From the NCBI GenBank assembly GCA_965223305.1, contig CBDCWT010000079.1, forward strand, positions 186,001-250,000: DNA of 64,000 nt, written 5' to 3'. This document shows positions 51,861 to 60,118 of the stretch, piece by piece. The position numbers and the translations under genes are program-made. Position 1 is the stretch's first letter; every line of letters begins with the position of its first letter. The notes under the pieces are model-generated. The model had not been told where the DNA came from and did no database searches. It was given only the letters and a program-made list of their open reading frames with translations. This stretch comes from CBDCWT01 sp965223305. GTDB lineage: Bacteria > Planctomycetota > Planctomycetia > Pirellulales > Pirellulaceae.

Positions 51861-53723
51861 ATGGCAAGACAGTATGGCGAAGTCATTTACCGCAGTCTGG
51901 TTATTGCCTTGGTGCTAGGGGTTTGTCTAGTCGGCATCGCTGAAATCGTGGCGGCAACCGGCGGCAGCCAGCATGGCGAGGCCGCGAAGAGGGCCGATCT
52001 CGATGTCGAGGAGTTGATCGTGGAGTTGGGGTCCGAGCAGTTCGCCGTTCGCGAGCGAGCCGAGGAGCGGTTGCGTGATCTGGGTCTAGCGGCGTTCGAC
52101 GCATTGCTGGCTGCCAGCCGGCACGACGATGTCGAGATAGCGCTGCGAGCACGATATCTCGTCCGCAGCATGCCAGTGCGGTGGTCGGGCGAAAACGACC
52201 CAGAGGTGGTGAAGAACATTCTGCGAAAGTACGCCGCTGCCACTCGCGAGGAACGTCGAGACCGGATGCAGCAGCTGGCGGCCTTGGCCGATTCTGCAGG
52301 GATTCCTGCGCTTTGCCGTGTGGCCCGCTACGAAGTCGACGCGACGCTGTCAAAAGAGGCGGGGCTTTTCGCGATGAACCACTCGGCTCCGGAGGCTCTT
52401 CAAGAGCGTTCCGAGTTGGCCGACCAAATCCGACGTGCCATCGGGCTCAGCCAGCGCGTGGCGGCAGAATGGTTGAAGGCATACGCGGTGACCTTGGTGG
52501 ACGCAGAGGCTTCTGTCGCTAGCTGGGAGCAACTTACGACAGGCGAGAAGGAGACCCTCGCGCGTCTCCCGGGTCGAACGGAGCGGCGCATTGTACGGGA
52601 TCTGGTTCGGTGGCAGGCAGATCTGTTGCGCAAGCTGAAGCGCGTTGACGAATTTCGCGCAGCTGCACGAAGCTCGCTAGAGTTTGTCGAGGGCAACAAG
52701 CCCCGCGAGCTGCTTGACTTTGTCGACTGGGCACTGGAGCGGGAAGCATGGTTTGTTGTGGACGAGGTGGCGGAGCGCTATCCACATGAGTTTTACCGGC
52801 ATGCTGCCCTCGTCTACCGTCTGGCGGAGGCACAGCTCAAACGAGGCGACAGCGGCTTAGCCGACAAGACCGCCCGCCGTGGACTGGCCATCGAACCTCA
52901 GTACGCCGCAGATCACACACTGCGGGGTCGTCAGCTACAGCTTCGCCTGATGTACGAGTGGGCCGAACGCGAGTATCGACAGGCGATCTCGGTGACGGAG
53001 CCGACACCGCGTAACAGCATCCATCTGGATGCGAGGGTTCTGCTGGCCGACATGCTGTTCGACATACAGCGTGAGTCGGGTGCCGCGGAAGTCTTGGCGG
53101 GTGCCGTTGAGCTGATCGAAGAGAATCCGAAGTTGCTCACACCGACTGATTGGTCCGCGGAGTTTCTGAAGAGCACTGTCGAGTACTACTGGGCAATGCA
53201 CTTTAAGCGCCAAGGGGACAAGGAAAACCAAGTCGGGCATCTCGAGCGAGCTTTCGAGATCTACCCAGCCAACCCAGACATCTTGATCATGATGTACCGA
53301 GTACCCACGCCGGCATCAGCGTGGCGACAAACAGTTCTGACACGAATCGGAGAGTCACGTGATCGCCTCCGCGCTGAAATCGATCGCAACGAGCGCAAGA
53401 TGAAAACTCCGCAGAACGAAGGTGAGCGATTGGAGGCGATTGACGACTTGGCAGGAACACTCAACGAGTTGGCTTGGCTGATTGGGAACACCGAAGGTGA
53501 CTTCGCGTCTGCGATTCAGTACAGCCATCGTTCCCTGTCACTCAGGCCGGGGAATCCCGCCTTTCTAGACACGTTAGCTCGCTGCTATTATGCGGCTGGC
53601 GATCTCGAAAACGCCGTCAAGTATCAACTGCAAGCAGTCGAGGGCTCGCCGTACAACCAGCAAATCCGCCGCCAGCTAAGTCGCTTCGAGCACGAGCTCG
53701 CTCAGCGACAAGACGGCAACTAG
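51861..53723 (+). CDS. Exported or membrane-anchored TPR protein
   Basis: I chose ATG 51861 because it gives a clean N-terminal membrane/signal segment (YRSLVIALVLGVCLVGIAEIVAA); the longer frame from 51705 has none. The 620-residue product starts with a HEAT-like segment (DLDVEELIVELGSEQFAVRERAEERLRDLG), close in sequence to the N-terminal part of the protein encoded at 26987. It continues with TPR-like repeats through to the end (AIQYSHRSLSLRPGNPAFLDTLARCYYAAGDLENAVKYQLQAVEGSP). Such proteins scaffold complexes in the periplasm; partners are unknown. The next genes follow with 190- and 60-base gaps. Confidence 0.8.
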   Translation: MARQYGEVIYRSLVIALVLGVCLVGIAEIVAATGGSQHGEAAKRADLDVEELIVELGSEQFAVRERAEERLRDLGLAAFDALLAASRHDDVEIALRARYLVRSMPVRWSGENDPEVVKNILRKYAAATREERRDRMQQLAALADSAGIPALCRVARYEVDATLSKEAGLFAMNHSAPEALQERSELADQIRRAIGLSQRVAAEWLKAYAVTLVDAEASVASWEQLTTGEKETLARLPGRTERRIVRDLVRWQADLLRKLKRVDEFRAAARSSLEFVEGNKPRELLDFVDWALEREAWFVVDEVAERYPHEFYRHAALVYRLAEAQLKRGDSGLADKTARRGLAIEPQYAADHTLRGRQLQLRLMYEWAEREYRQAISVTEPTPRNSIHLDARVLLADMLFDIQRESGAAEVLAGAVELIEENPKLLTPTDWSAEFLKSTVEYYWAMHFKRQGDKENQVGHLERAFEIYPANPDILIMMYRVPTPASAWRQTVLTRIGESRDRLRAEIDRNERKMKTPQNEGERLEAIDDLAGTLNELAWLIGNTEGDFASAIQYSHRSLSLRPGNPAFLDTLARCYYAAGDLENAVKYQLQAVEGSPYNQQIRRQLSRFEHELAQRQDGN

Positions 53724-53915
53724 TTGTCCAGGTATAATGCTCGGTCGCCGCACGCGGTCTGGCATCGTGCGAGTCGTTCTTTCCATCAGTCGAGCTTCGA
53801 TCTAGCAGGTTTGGGCAGCGGCGGTTGTCTTAGCAGGTCGAAGATTCGCCGCGAGACCGGGCCGCCACTACCAGTAGAGCCGCAAGCGAACACGGGGTCG
53901 CCAGTGGAAGCAAAG

Positions 53916-54350
53916 ATGAAGGCAAGCCAGCCCTCGACTCACCGTTGGTTGTTGGCAGTTTCGGTGGCGATCCTGGTGGCTGCGACGGTGTTGCAGATCG
54001 GCCGTGGCGGGCACGTCATGCTTCCTCTGGTCGAGGTGGATTTGCCGTCCAGCTGTACGTTCAAACGCCTGTTTTCGATCGGCTGCCCGGGGTGTGGATT
54101 GACCAGGTGTTTCATCAGCGCCGCGCACGGCGAGTGGACAAGGGCATGGACGTTCAATCCCCTGGGAATCGTGCTCTTCGGCTTGGTGGCTGTCCAGATC
54201 CCCTACCGGTTGTGGCAACTCTGGCGATTGCGGCGCGGACTATCAGAGCTGCGGCTGAATCACTTTTCCACCTGGGCGCTAGTCGTGTTGGCACTGGGTT
54301 TAGTGGTGCAGTGGGTCGTTCGGGTTTGGTATCTTGGTGTCCAGCTGTAG
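53916..54350 (+). CDS. DUF2752 membrane protein
   Basis: I chose ATG 53916, which gives 144 residues. The product has three hydrophobic segments (WLLAVSVAILVAATVLQ, GIVLFGLVAVQIPY, WALVVLALGLVVQWVV) and the family motif CTFKRLFSIGCPGCGLTRCF near 45-65, a conserved Cys pair next to a short helix. DUF2752 proteins are widespread inner-membrane proteins of unknown function. The longer frame starting at 53724 (TTG) adds a non-hydrophobic, poorly composed leader and is unlikely. Confidence 0.85.
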   Translation: MKASQPSTHRWLLAVSVAILVAATVLQIGRGGHVMLPLVEVDLPSSCTFKRLFSIGCPGCGLTRCFISAAHGEWTRAWTFNPLGIVLFGLVAVQIPYRLWQLWRLRRGLSELRLNHFSTWALVVLALGLVVQWVVRVWYLGVQL

Positions 54351-54411
54351 GTTGGGAGCCAGTTGGTCGAACGTATGCCATTCCCATAGGGTCCGTGAGG
54401 GGAGAGCTGTC

Positions 54412-55203
54412 TTGAAAAAAGTTCGACTTGCCACCGGACAGCTGTGCGTCGAACAAAGAGGTGTAGGTCCTGCGCTGCTCTTGGTGCATGGATTTCCCTT
54501 GGATCACTCCATGTGGTGCCACCAATTGGAGTTCTTCAGCGGCGAATACTGTGTGATCGCGCCAGATCTGCGCGGTTTCGGCTGTAGTGACGTGATTGGC
54601 GGCACGGTGACGATGGAGCAGTTCGCCGACGACTTAGCCGAGCTCTTAGTGCGACTTGACGTGACCCAGCCGGTAACTCTATGTGGACTTTCCATGGGGG
54701 GTTATGTTGCCTGGCAGTTCTGGCAGAGGCATCGGGAAAGACTGGATCGTCTTATCCTGTGTGACACTCGGGCAGCAGCTGACTCAGAACAGGTAGCCGC
54801 GGCGCGGCTCGAGACCGCGGAGCGCGTGTTGGCCGAGGGAACAGGGTTTCTCGCCGAATCGATGGTCGACAAACTATTTGCGGAATGCAGCAGGTCGCGA
54901 CGCGGCGAGATCGTGGCAGCGACGCGGAGGGTCATCGAGCAGGCTTCGCCGCAGGGCGTGGCGGCGGCGTCCCGCGGGATGGCGGCTCGGCCGGATATGA
55001 CCGCTGAACTGCCACATATTGACGTGCCTACGCTGGTTGTGTGTGGTGAGCAGGACGCGATCACTGGCGTCAACGAGATGAGCGAGCTGGCAGCGCGGAT
55101 CCCAGAATCACAGTTCGCCACCGTTGCAGAGTCCGGTCATATGGCTCCGCTCGAAAACCCGGGGGCAGTGAATGCCCTCGTGGGTGAGTTTCTGAAGAAG
55201 TGA
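54412..55203 (+). CDS. Alpha/beta-hydrolase, 3-oxoadipate enol-lactonase-like
   Basis: The likely start is TTG 54412, which has GGGGAGAG 7 bases upstream; the longer ATG 54334 frame overlaps the end of the DUF2752 gene. The 263-residue product has the usual alpha/beta-hydrolase points: oxyanion HGFPLDH near 26, nucleophile elbow GLSMGGY (Ser near 95), acid in VCGEQDAITGV near 211, and catalytic His in ESGHMAPLENP near 243. It most resembles the PcaD branch, but no beta-ketoadipate genes are near, so the natural ester or lactone is unknown. Confidence 0.85.
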   Translation: MKKVRLATGQLCVEQRGVGPALLLVHGFPLDHSMWCHQLEFFSGEYCVIAPDLRGFGCSDVIGGTVTMEQFADDLAELLVRLDVTQPVTLCGLSMGGYVAWQFWQRHRERLDRLILCDTRAAADSEQVAAARLETAERVLAEGTGFLAESMVDKLFAECSRSRRGEIVAATRRVIEQASPQGVAAASRGMAARPDMTAELPHIDVPTLVVCGEQDAITGVNEMSELAARIPESQFATVAESGHMAPLENPGAVNALVGEFLKK

Positions 55204-55290
55204 CTGGCTTGCTGGCCCGAACGGCATATAATTCCACACAGCCTCGACCCCGTACCCTAACCCTTTCCCGCGAGCGGGAGAGGGGGAGCA

Positions 55291-57432
55291 ATGAATACCT
55301 CTCACCAACTCCCGATCTGCATCTTCCTTTTGCTTGTCGGGTTGTATTCATCTGCGGGCGTTGGTCGGGCGCAGGAGGCGTCACGCCAAGCAGACCTAGT
55401 GGTCGTATCTCTTCCGATCACTGGTACGGTCGATACTGAAGTCAAGCAGGCCATCGACCGTGTGATGGCTCGGGAACACGCAGCGGGTACCCGTCCGCTG
55501 GTAGTGCTGGAATTTCGTGTCGATCCGGGCGGTTCAGGCAAGGGAAGCGAATTTGAGAGGTGTTTGTCGCTGGCCAGGTATTTGTCCAGTGACGCGCTGC
55601 GGTCGGCTCGGACAGTTGCTTACCTGCCCCGTACGGTCAAAGGGCATGCGGTGTTGGCGGTGATGGCGTGCGAAGAGATCATCATGGCCCCTGACGCGAC
55701 GCTCGGCGAAGCCGGAGTCGACGACGCGCACATCGACGAAGTCATGCGGAAGGGATACCGGGAAACGGCCGACCGGAGGCGGACCGTGCCTGCGGCGGTT
55801 GCGTTGGGAATGTTGGATCCCGCACTGGGCGTTTACAAGGTAGAAACGCTCGATGGAACTGCTTTTGTGCTTGCTGAGGAGCTCGAGACGCTCAAGCAAA
55901 CTACGACCGTCAGCGCGATTGAGTTCGTGATTCAACCGGGTGATTTCGGCAGGTTCAACGGTCGCGAACTGCGGCTTAAATACGGTTTCGTCAGTCATCT
56001 CGCTGAGAATCAACAGGAACTCGCCGCTGCGCTGAAGATTGCTCCCAGTACGTTTCAGCATGATGCTTCGTTTGACGGTCGTTGGCGCCCGTTGTTGATC
56101 GAAGTACGGGGGCCGATCAGTGCCAACTTGGTCAACTGGATAATTCGAAGCACTCAAACAGGGCTCGTCTCAGACTCGTTTAACTTCTTGTGTGTGACAA
56201 TCGACAGTCCAGGTGGGTCGGTCGAGGAGAGTTTGCGGCTAGGCAACTACCTTGCGGCGCTCGATCCCGCAGCGATCCAAACGGTTGGCTTCGTGCCGCG
56301 GGAGGCTCGAGCGGATGCGGCGCTGATCGCCTTCGCTTGCGACCAGCTTGTTATGGCCCCTGACGCGGTATTGGGTGGCCCGGGTGCCAGGGTACTGGCC
56401 GAGCGAGACCGCAAGCAACTTCAGGCGGCGGTTCGAGCTCTAGGTAAGGAGAAGGGGCGAGCTTGGTCACTTGCCGCGGGCCTAGTGGATCAAGAGCTCG
56501 TCGTCTACCGGTATTCTGAAGAGGGCGGTGATCAATCGAGGTTCTTTTGTGAGACCGAGTGCGCCGAGCAGCCGGACCCGGCGCTTTGGGTGCAACAGGA
56601 GGAGGTCTCGTTGCGCGACGGGCTGCGGTTCGACCAGGCGGAAGAGCTGAAGCTGGCACGTCACCAGGCAGAGAACTTGGCCGAGCTGGCCCGGATCTAC
56701 GCCCTTGAAGAAGAGTTCGTAGCCCTTCGACCGAACTGGGCTCACCGCGCGATCGAGTATCTTGCCTCGCCGCGTGTCGCGGCGTTCCTGCTGTTCATAG
56801 GCTGTTTTGCCTTCTTCGCTGAGTTTTCACACCCTGGGATTGGCGTGCCCGGGTTTGTCTCAGCCGTCTGCTTCACGATTTATTTCTGGAGTAATTTTCT
56901 GCATGGTACTGCGGGTTGGTTAGAGCTTCTGTTATTTCTGACCGGTGTGGTCTCGATCGTGGTCGAGCTGTTTGTCGTACCAGGCTTCGGCGTTTTTGGC
57001 TTGGGAGGTGGCTTCCTCATCATTTCTTCGATCGTTCTGGCGAGCCAGACGTTTGTCCTACCCAGGAACTCGTATCAACTCGCACAGATGCCCAGTTCGC
57101 TGGGGACGGTCGTTGCGGCTCTAGCGGGTGCCACGGTGGCGGCCGTGATGATGCGGCGGTACCTACCCGAAACCCCGTGGCTCCGTCGGTTGTTGCTGGC
57201 CCCGCTGGACCAGGACGACCTTGAAGAGCTCGACCGGCGGGAGACGCTTGCAGATTTTGACTATCTCGTCGGTAAGCGGGGACGCACGGTAACTCCCTTA
57301 AATCCGTCGGGGAAAGCGAGCTTCGGAGACGACGTGGTTAGCGTGATCACGGATGGCGGTTCGGTCGATGAAGGGGTTGATGTGTGTGTCGTCAGCGTGC
57401 ATGGCAACCGGATCCTGGTGAAGGAAGGATGA
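55291..57432 (+). CDS. Long NfeD protein with two ClpP-like domains lacking an evident catalytic serine
   Basis: The 713-residue product has a signal peptide (ICIFLLLVGLYSSAGVGRAQ), then two ClpP/crotonase-like domains (about 35-245 and 260-430). A four-helix membrane part (about 490-620; FLLFIGCFAFFAEFSHPGIGVPGFVSAV and LFLTGVVSIVVELFVVPGFGVFGLGG) and an OB-fold tail (about 645-713; LVGKRGRTVTPLNPSGKASFGDDVVSV) follow. In active NfeD1b proteases the nucleophile sits in a GARAASAG-type motif; here the matching stretches read VKGHAVLAVMACEEI and EARADAALIAFACDQ, with no serine. It is probably a scaffold acting with stomatin-like proteins. The second NfeD gene follows 10 bases later. Confidence 0.85.
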   Translation: MNTSHQLPICIFLLLVGLYSSAGVGRAQEASRQADLVVVSLPITGTVDTEVKQAIDRVMAREHAAGTRPLVVLEFRVDPGGSGKGSEFERCLSLARYLSSDALRSARTVAYLPRTVKGHAVLAVMACEEIIMAPDATLGEAGVDDAHIDEVMRKGYRETADRRRTVPAAVALGMLDPALGVYKVETLDGTAFVLAEELETLKQTTTVSAIEFVIQPGDFGRFNGRELRLKYGFVSHLAENQQELAAALKIAPSTFQHDASFDGRWRPLLIEVRGPISANLVNWIIRSTQTGLVSDSFNFLCVTIDSPGGSVEESLRLGNYLAALDPAAIQTVGFVPREARADAALIAFACDQLVMAPDAVLGGPGARVLAERDRKQLQAAVRALGKEKGRAWSLAAGLVDQELVVYRYSEEGGDQSRFFCETECAEQPDPALWVQQEEVSLRDGLRFDQAEELKLARHQAENLAELARIYALEEEFVALRPNWAHRAIEYLASPRVAAFLLFIGCFAFFAEFSHPGIGVPGFVSAVCFTIYFWSNFLHGTAGWLELLLFLTGVVSIVVELFVVPGFGVFGLGGGFLIISSIVLASQTFVLPRNSYQLAQMPSSLGTVVAALAGATVAAVMMRRYLPETPWLRRLLLAPLDQDDLEELDRRETLADFDYLVGKRGRTVTPLNPSGKASFGDDVVSVITDGGSVDEGVDVCVVSVHGNRILVKEG

Positions 57433-57442
57433 CCAACGCTAA

Positions 57443-58024
57443 ATGGATCTCGTTCTTTGGTGTGTCGTTCTGTTAGCCTTCGGTCTAGGGTTGTTCGCGC
57501 TCGAGCTCTTCGTGCCGTCGGGCGGCATCCTTAGCATCGCGGCTGCCGCCTGCTTACTGGCTGCGGTCATTGTTGGTTTTACCATCAGCATCCAGATTGG
57601 CGTCATGACGTTCGCATTCACGACGATCGTCATTCCGGTACTCATAGCGATCGCGATTCGGTGGTGGCCACACACTCCGATTGGACGTCTCATTTTGTTA
57701 GGACGGCCGGAGAGCCCTGATGAAGTGCTGCCGGACACCGAGGAGTATCGTGGCTTAAGAAGGCTGGTTGGCCGCCACGGCATGAGTCGGACGAAAATGC
57801 TGCCCAGTGGAATCGTCGAAATCGACGGCAAGAACTACGACGCGATGAGCGAGGGAGTGGCCATCGAATCGGGAACGGTGGTCGAAGTCATCGATGTGCG
57901 CACGAATCGTGTGATCGTTCGTCCTCACTCCGGTGCACCGGCGCCGCATGACGTGGCAGCGGACGATCTCCTCTCTCAGCCACTCGACTCACTCGGTATC
58001 GACGAACTGGATGAGCCGTTATAG
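57443..58024 (+). CDS. Short NfeD-family membrane protein
   Basis: The 193-residue product has an N-terminal membrane region (WCVVLLAFGLGLFALELFVPSGGILSIAAAACLLAAVIV, then VMTFAFTTIVIPVLIAIAIRW) with the VPSGG turn typical of NfeD, and a C-terminal OB-like domain (about 110-175; LVGRHGMSRTKMLPSGIVEIDGKNYDAMSEG, IESGTVVEVIDVRTNRVIVRP). It probably forms a complex with the longer NfeD protein encoded just before it. No stomatin/SPFH gene is in the window. Confidence 0.85.
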   Translation: MDLVLWCVVLLAFGLGLFALELFVPSGGILSIAAAACLLAAVIVGFTISIQIGVMTFAFTTIVIPVLIAIAIRWWPHTPIGRLILLGRPESPDEVLPDTEEYRGLRRLVGRHGMSRTKMLPSGIVEIDGKNYDAMSEGVAIESGTVVEVIDVRTNRVIVRPHSGAPAPHDVAADDLLSQPLDSLGIDELDEPL

Positions 58025-58043
58025 GCTTGGTCTCGAAATAAGG

Positions 58044-58072
58044 TAGTAGGCACACTCCGTGTGCCGTCCGCT
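58044..58072. repeat. Short hairpin repeat (type A), copy 6
   Basis: GTAGTA then GGCACACTCCGTGTGCC at 58049-58065 then GTCCGCT; perfect seven-pair stem 24 bases after the NfeD stop. Confidence 0.8.
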
Positions 58073-58109
58073 AGAAGCGGAGCAGCACGAAACCAATACA
58101 CGAGCAAAC

Positions 58110-58124
58110 GGCTCGGCAGGAGCC
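58110..58124. repeat. Short hairpin repeat (type B), copy 3 (inverted)
   Basis: GGCTCGGCAGGAGCC, the reverse of copies 1 and 2. Its outer flank is interrupted by the third copy of the 174-bp element, whose left CTAG begins at the last base of the hairpin. Confidence 0.6.
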
Positions 58125-58127
58125 TAG

Positions 58128-58301
58128 CCCGAATTATTCATGAGTGATCTGCTGCGAGGTCGTAAGTCCATCCGTGGCTTCGTCATGCTTCACAATTCTC
58201 CCTCGACGTATTGCTTCAATACGCCTGCGGAAGAATTGCTCGCCTTCCTTGCCACGAACGTACTTACAACCTCTCGCCACGATCTTCATGAATAATCCCG
58301 C
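58128..58301 (-). mobile_element. 174-bp MITE-like element, copy 3
   Basis: Same orientation as copy 2 and nearly identical through the interior. CTAG flanks both ends (58124-58127 and 58302-58305), the expected YTAR duplication. The outer bases of the right-hand inverted repeat have changed (CCGC for CGGG). The 51-codon reading frame is open on both strands. Confidence 0.85.
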
Positions 58302-58340
58302 CTAGCCCTCCCGAACGACTAACATCGTTATGGCAGTGGG

Positions 58341-58530
58341 CAGTCCACCAAACTCTGTCGAGTTCGGCTACGCTGCAAATCAGCCGCTGGGCGTTAGCCC
58401 ACGGTTCCCCAGCGAAACCGACGCGTAGCGTCCGGGGAGGATTGCCCCTCTCCGGCCCTTTGGGCCGACTCCCCCCAAGGGGAGAGTAAAAAGACGAAAT
58501 CACGCACTAACTTAAAAGCTGCACGTCCTT
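58341..58530 (-). repeat. Dispersed intergenic repeat (type C), copy 3 (inverted)
   Basis: Reverse-orientation copy: CAGCCGCTGGGCGTTAGCCC, then ACGGTTCCCCAGCG, GACGCGTAGCGTCCGGGG, CTCTCCGGCCC and a CCCCAAGGGGAGAG hairpin, then GACGAAATCACGCACTAAC. It fills most of the gap before the outer-membrane gene operon's 3' end. Confidence 0.75.
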
Positions 58531-58581
58531 CTCGGGACAGCAGCTCGGCGCCGCGCTCGGACTCTCGGCCGCGGCACTGCC

Positions 58582-60111
58582 TCAGTACTTCAGAGTCGAG
58601 CTAAAGTGGTAGAGCATGCCCCGGCTACTGGTCGCCGGATTTAGGTAGTGCGTCTTGCGGTGACTGACCTCAAATCCCAGCTGAAAGAAGTCCGTCACAT
58701 TCCAGAGGATGCTGGTCCACATCACCTGGTTGAGGGTCCTCTGGCCGGGGTCGTTTAGGCTGGGGCCGGGGGTCAGGAAACCGACATCTTGGTTCCTTGG
58801 GTCATCGATGCCGTAGCCGACGTAGACCGTCGTGATGTCGGTTACCTTGTAGTATGCTTCGGCCCAACCACCGATGGATCGGATACCGCTGCCGGTGGCG
58901 GGATTGAGCGACTGTAAGACGGCTACGAAGTAGGTGCCGGCCGTTTGCGCGATCCAAAACTCGCCACGCACTCCAGCTCGCGCGCCCCGCAGCTGAAAGT
59001 CAATATTTCCCCCTGCGGTCGTGGAAACGTTGTTGACCGCTGGCAGAAAAATCGGATCCATCGTGATCGGATCCGACGCGATCTGTCCTGGATCGAAGGC
59101 TCGTGTTTCGCCCCACAAGCCAGAGATACCGAGCTCAAGCGGACGAATCCCATCGCACTCAGGGCCCAGTTCGAATCCGATGCGGCCTTCGAAGTTGGGA
59201 ATCCCGTTGTCGATGCCACGGGCGGACGGTACCAGCAAAAAGTCGTTGACCGCGTTTTGCGCGACTCGTCCGGACAGGGTCCAGCGAAGTTGGTCGTGTA
59301 CGTTGATGTAACGATCTACATGCATTGCACCGCGAAAGATCCCCACGTTCCCGGCCCCACGTTGTTGGCCTAGGTTGACCGTGCTCGGCCCGATAGGGCT
59401 GAACAGATCGAGCATACGGCCAAAGGCAAAGCGCCAGTTGTCATTCTTGATTTCACCGTAGGCATTGAGCACGTTAGGTCCGGAATTGTTTCGTAGCGGC
59501 TGGGGCCCGAGGAAGTTCATCAGAATGGTGCCGCCAGTCTGCCAGTCCCCGATGTTCGGCCCGCTGATTGCGAAATTCAACATCGACGTCTTGCCGTGGA
59601 CCGTAAACTGATCGTCATCGACTCCTGGATTGTTCGGTGCGAGCAAGAAGATCACGGCATCGGCTGTCTGTTCGGCTTCTGAGTAGATCATCTCGCCTCG
59701 CAGTTGGCCGAAAGGGACGATAGACCAACCGCTGTCATTGCCCCACGCTGGACCAACGTCGCACAAGTCGCAGACGTGTGGCTTACCAAGACAATCTGCC
59801 TTGCCGCAGTCAGGGCATTCGTGGGAGGCGAATTCGAGGAGATTGTCGCCTTGCAGGCTGTTGTAATTCGTTGCGTGAAGGTCTGCTTCTGTTGAAGGCA
59901 GGCGGCTCATGACGCGCTCTGCCACGGAACCGTGAAGCCGTTCGCGTTCTTCCAATTCACGAATCCGTGCTTCGGCCTGTTCTAACCGGTTCATCAGTTG
60001 CTGGCTCGAGAGCGCTGGTGGCGGAGCAGACAGCAGCGGAGTTTGACCGTTGGCGGCCGAGCCAGCAAAGGCGATCAAGAGTAGTGCGCCGATCCGTTGA
60101 ACAACACGCAT
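58582..60111 (-). CDS. DcaP-like outer-membrane porin with four-cysteine motif
   Basis: I chose ATG 60111 (AGGGG upstream) over 60129. The 509-residue product has a signal peptide (RIGALLLIAFAGSAANG), a coiled-coil segment (about 35-65; RLEQAEARIRELEERERLHG), then a cysteine cluster (CPDC..ADC..CDLC near 98-117) and a beta-barrel pattern: FGQLRGEMIYSEAEQTAD, LLAPNN, GKTSMLNFAISGP, AYGEIKNDNWRFAFGRMLDLFSPIGPST, GNVGIFRGAM, ending YHFSSTLKY with a terminal aromatic suitable for BAM recognition. The layout fits planctomycete DcaP-type trimeric porins. The cysteine cluster is unusual for an exported barrel. It is the second gene of a two-gene operon. Confidence 0.8.
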   Translation of the reverse strand: MRVVQRIGALLLIAFAGSAANGQTPLLSAPPPALSSQQLMNRLEQAEARIRELEERERLHGSVAERVMSRLPSTEADLHATNYNSLQGDNLLEFASHECPDCGKADCLGKPHVCDLCDVGPAWGNDSGWSIVPFGQLRGEMIYSEAEQTADAVIFLLAPNNPGVDDDQFTVHGKTSMLNFAISGPNIGDWQTGGTILMNFLGPQPLRNNSGPNVLNAYGEIKNDNWRFAFGRMLDLFSPIGPSTVNLGQQRGAGNVGIFRGAMHVDRYINVHDQLRWTLSGRVAQNAVNDFLLVPSARGIDNGIPNFEGRIGFELGPECDGIRPLELGISGLWGETRAFDPGQIASDPITMDPIFLPAVNNVSTTAGGNIDFQLRGARAGVRGEFWIAQTAGTYFVAVLQSLNPATGSGIRSIGGWAEAYYKVTDITTVYVGYGIDDPRNQDVGFLTPGPSLNDPGQRTLNQVMWTSILWNVTDFFQLGFEVSHRKTHYLNPATSSRGMLYHFSSTLKY

Positions 60112-60118
60112 GTTGCCC

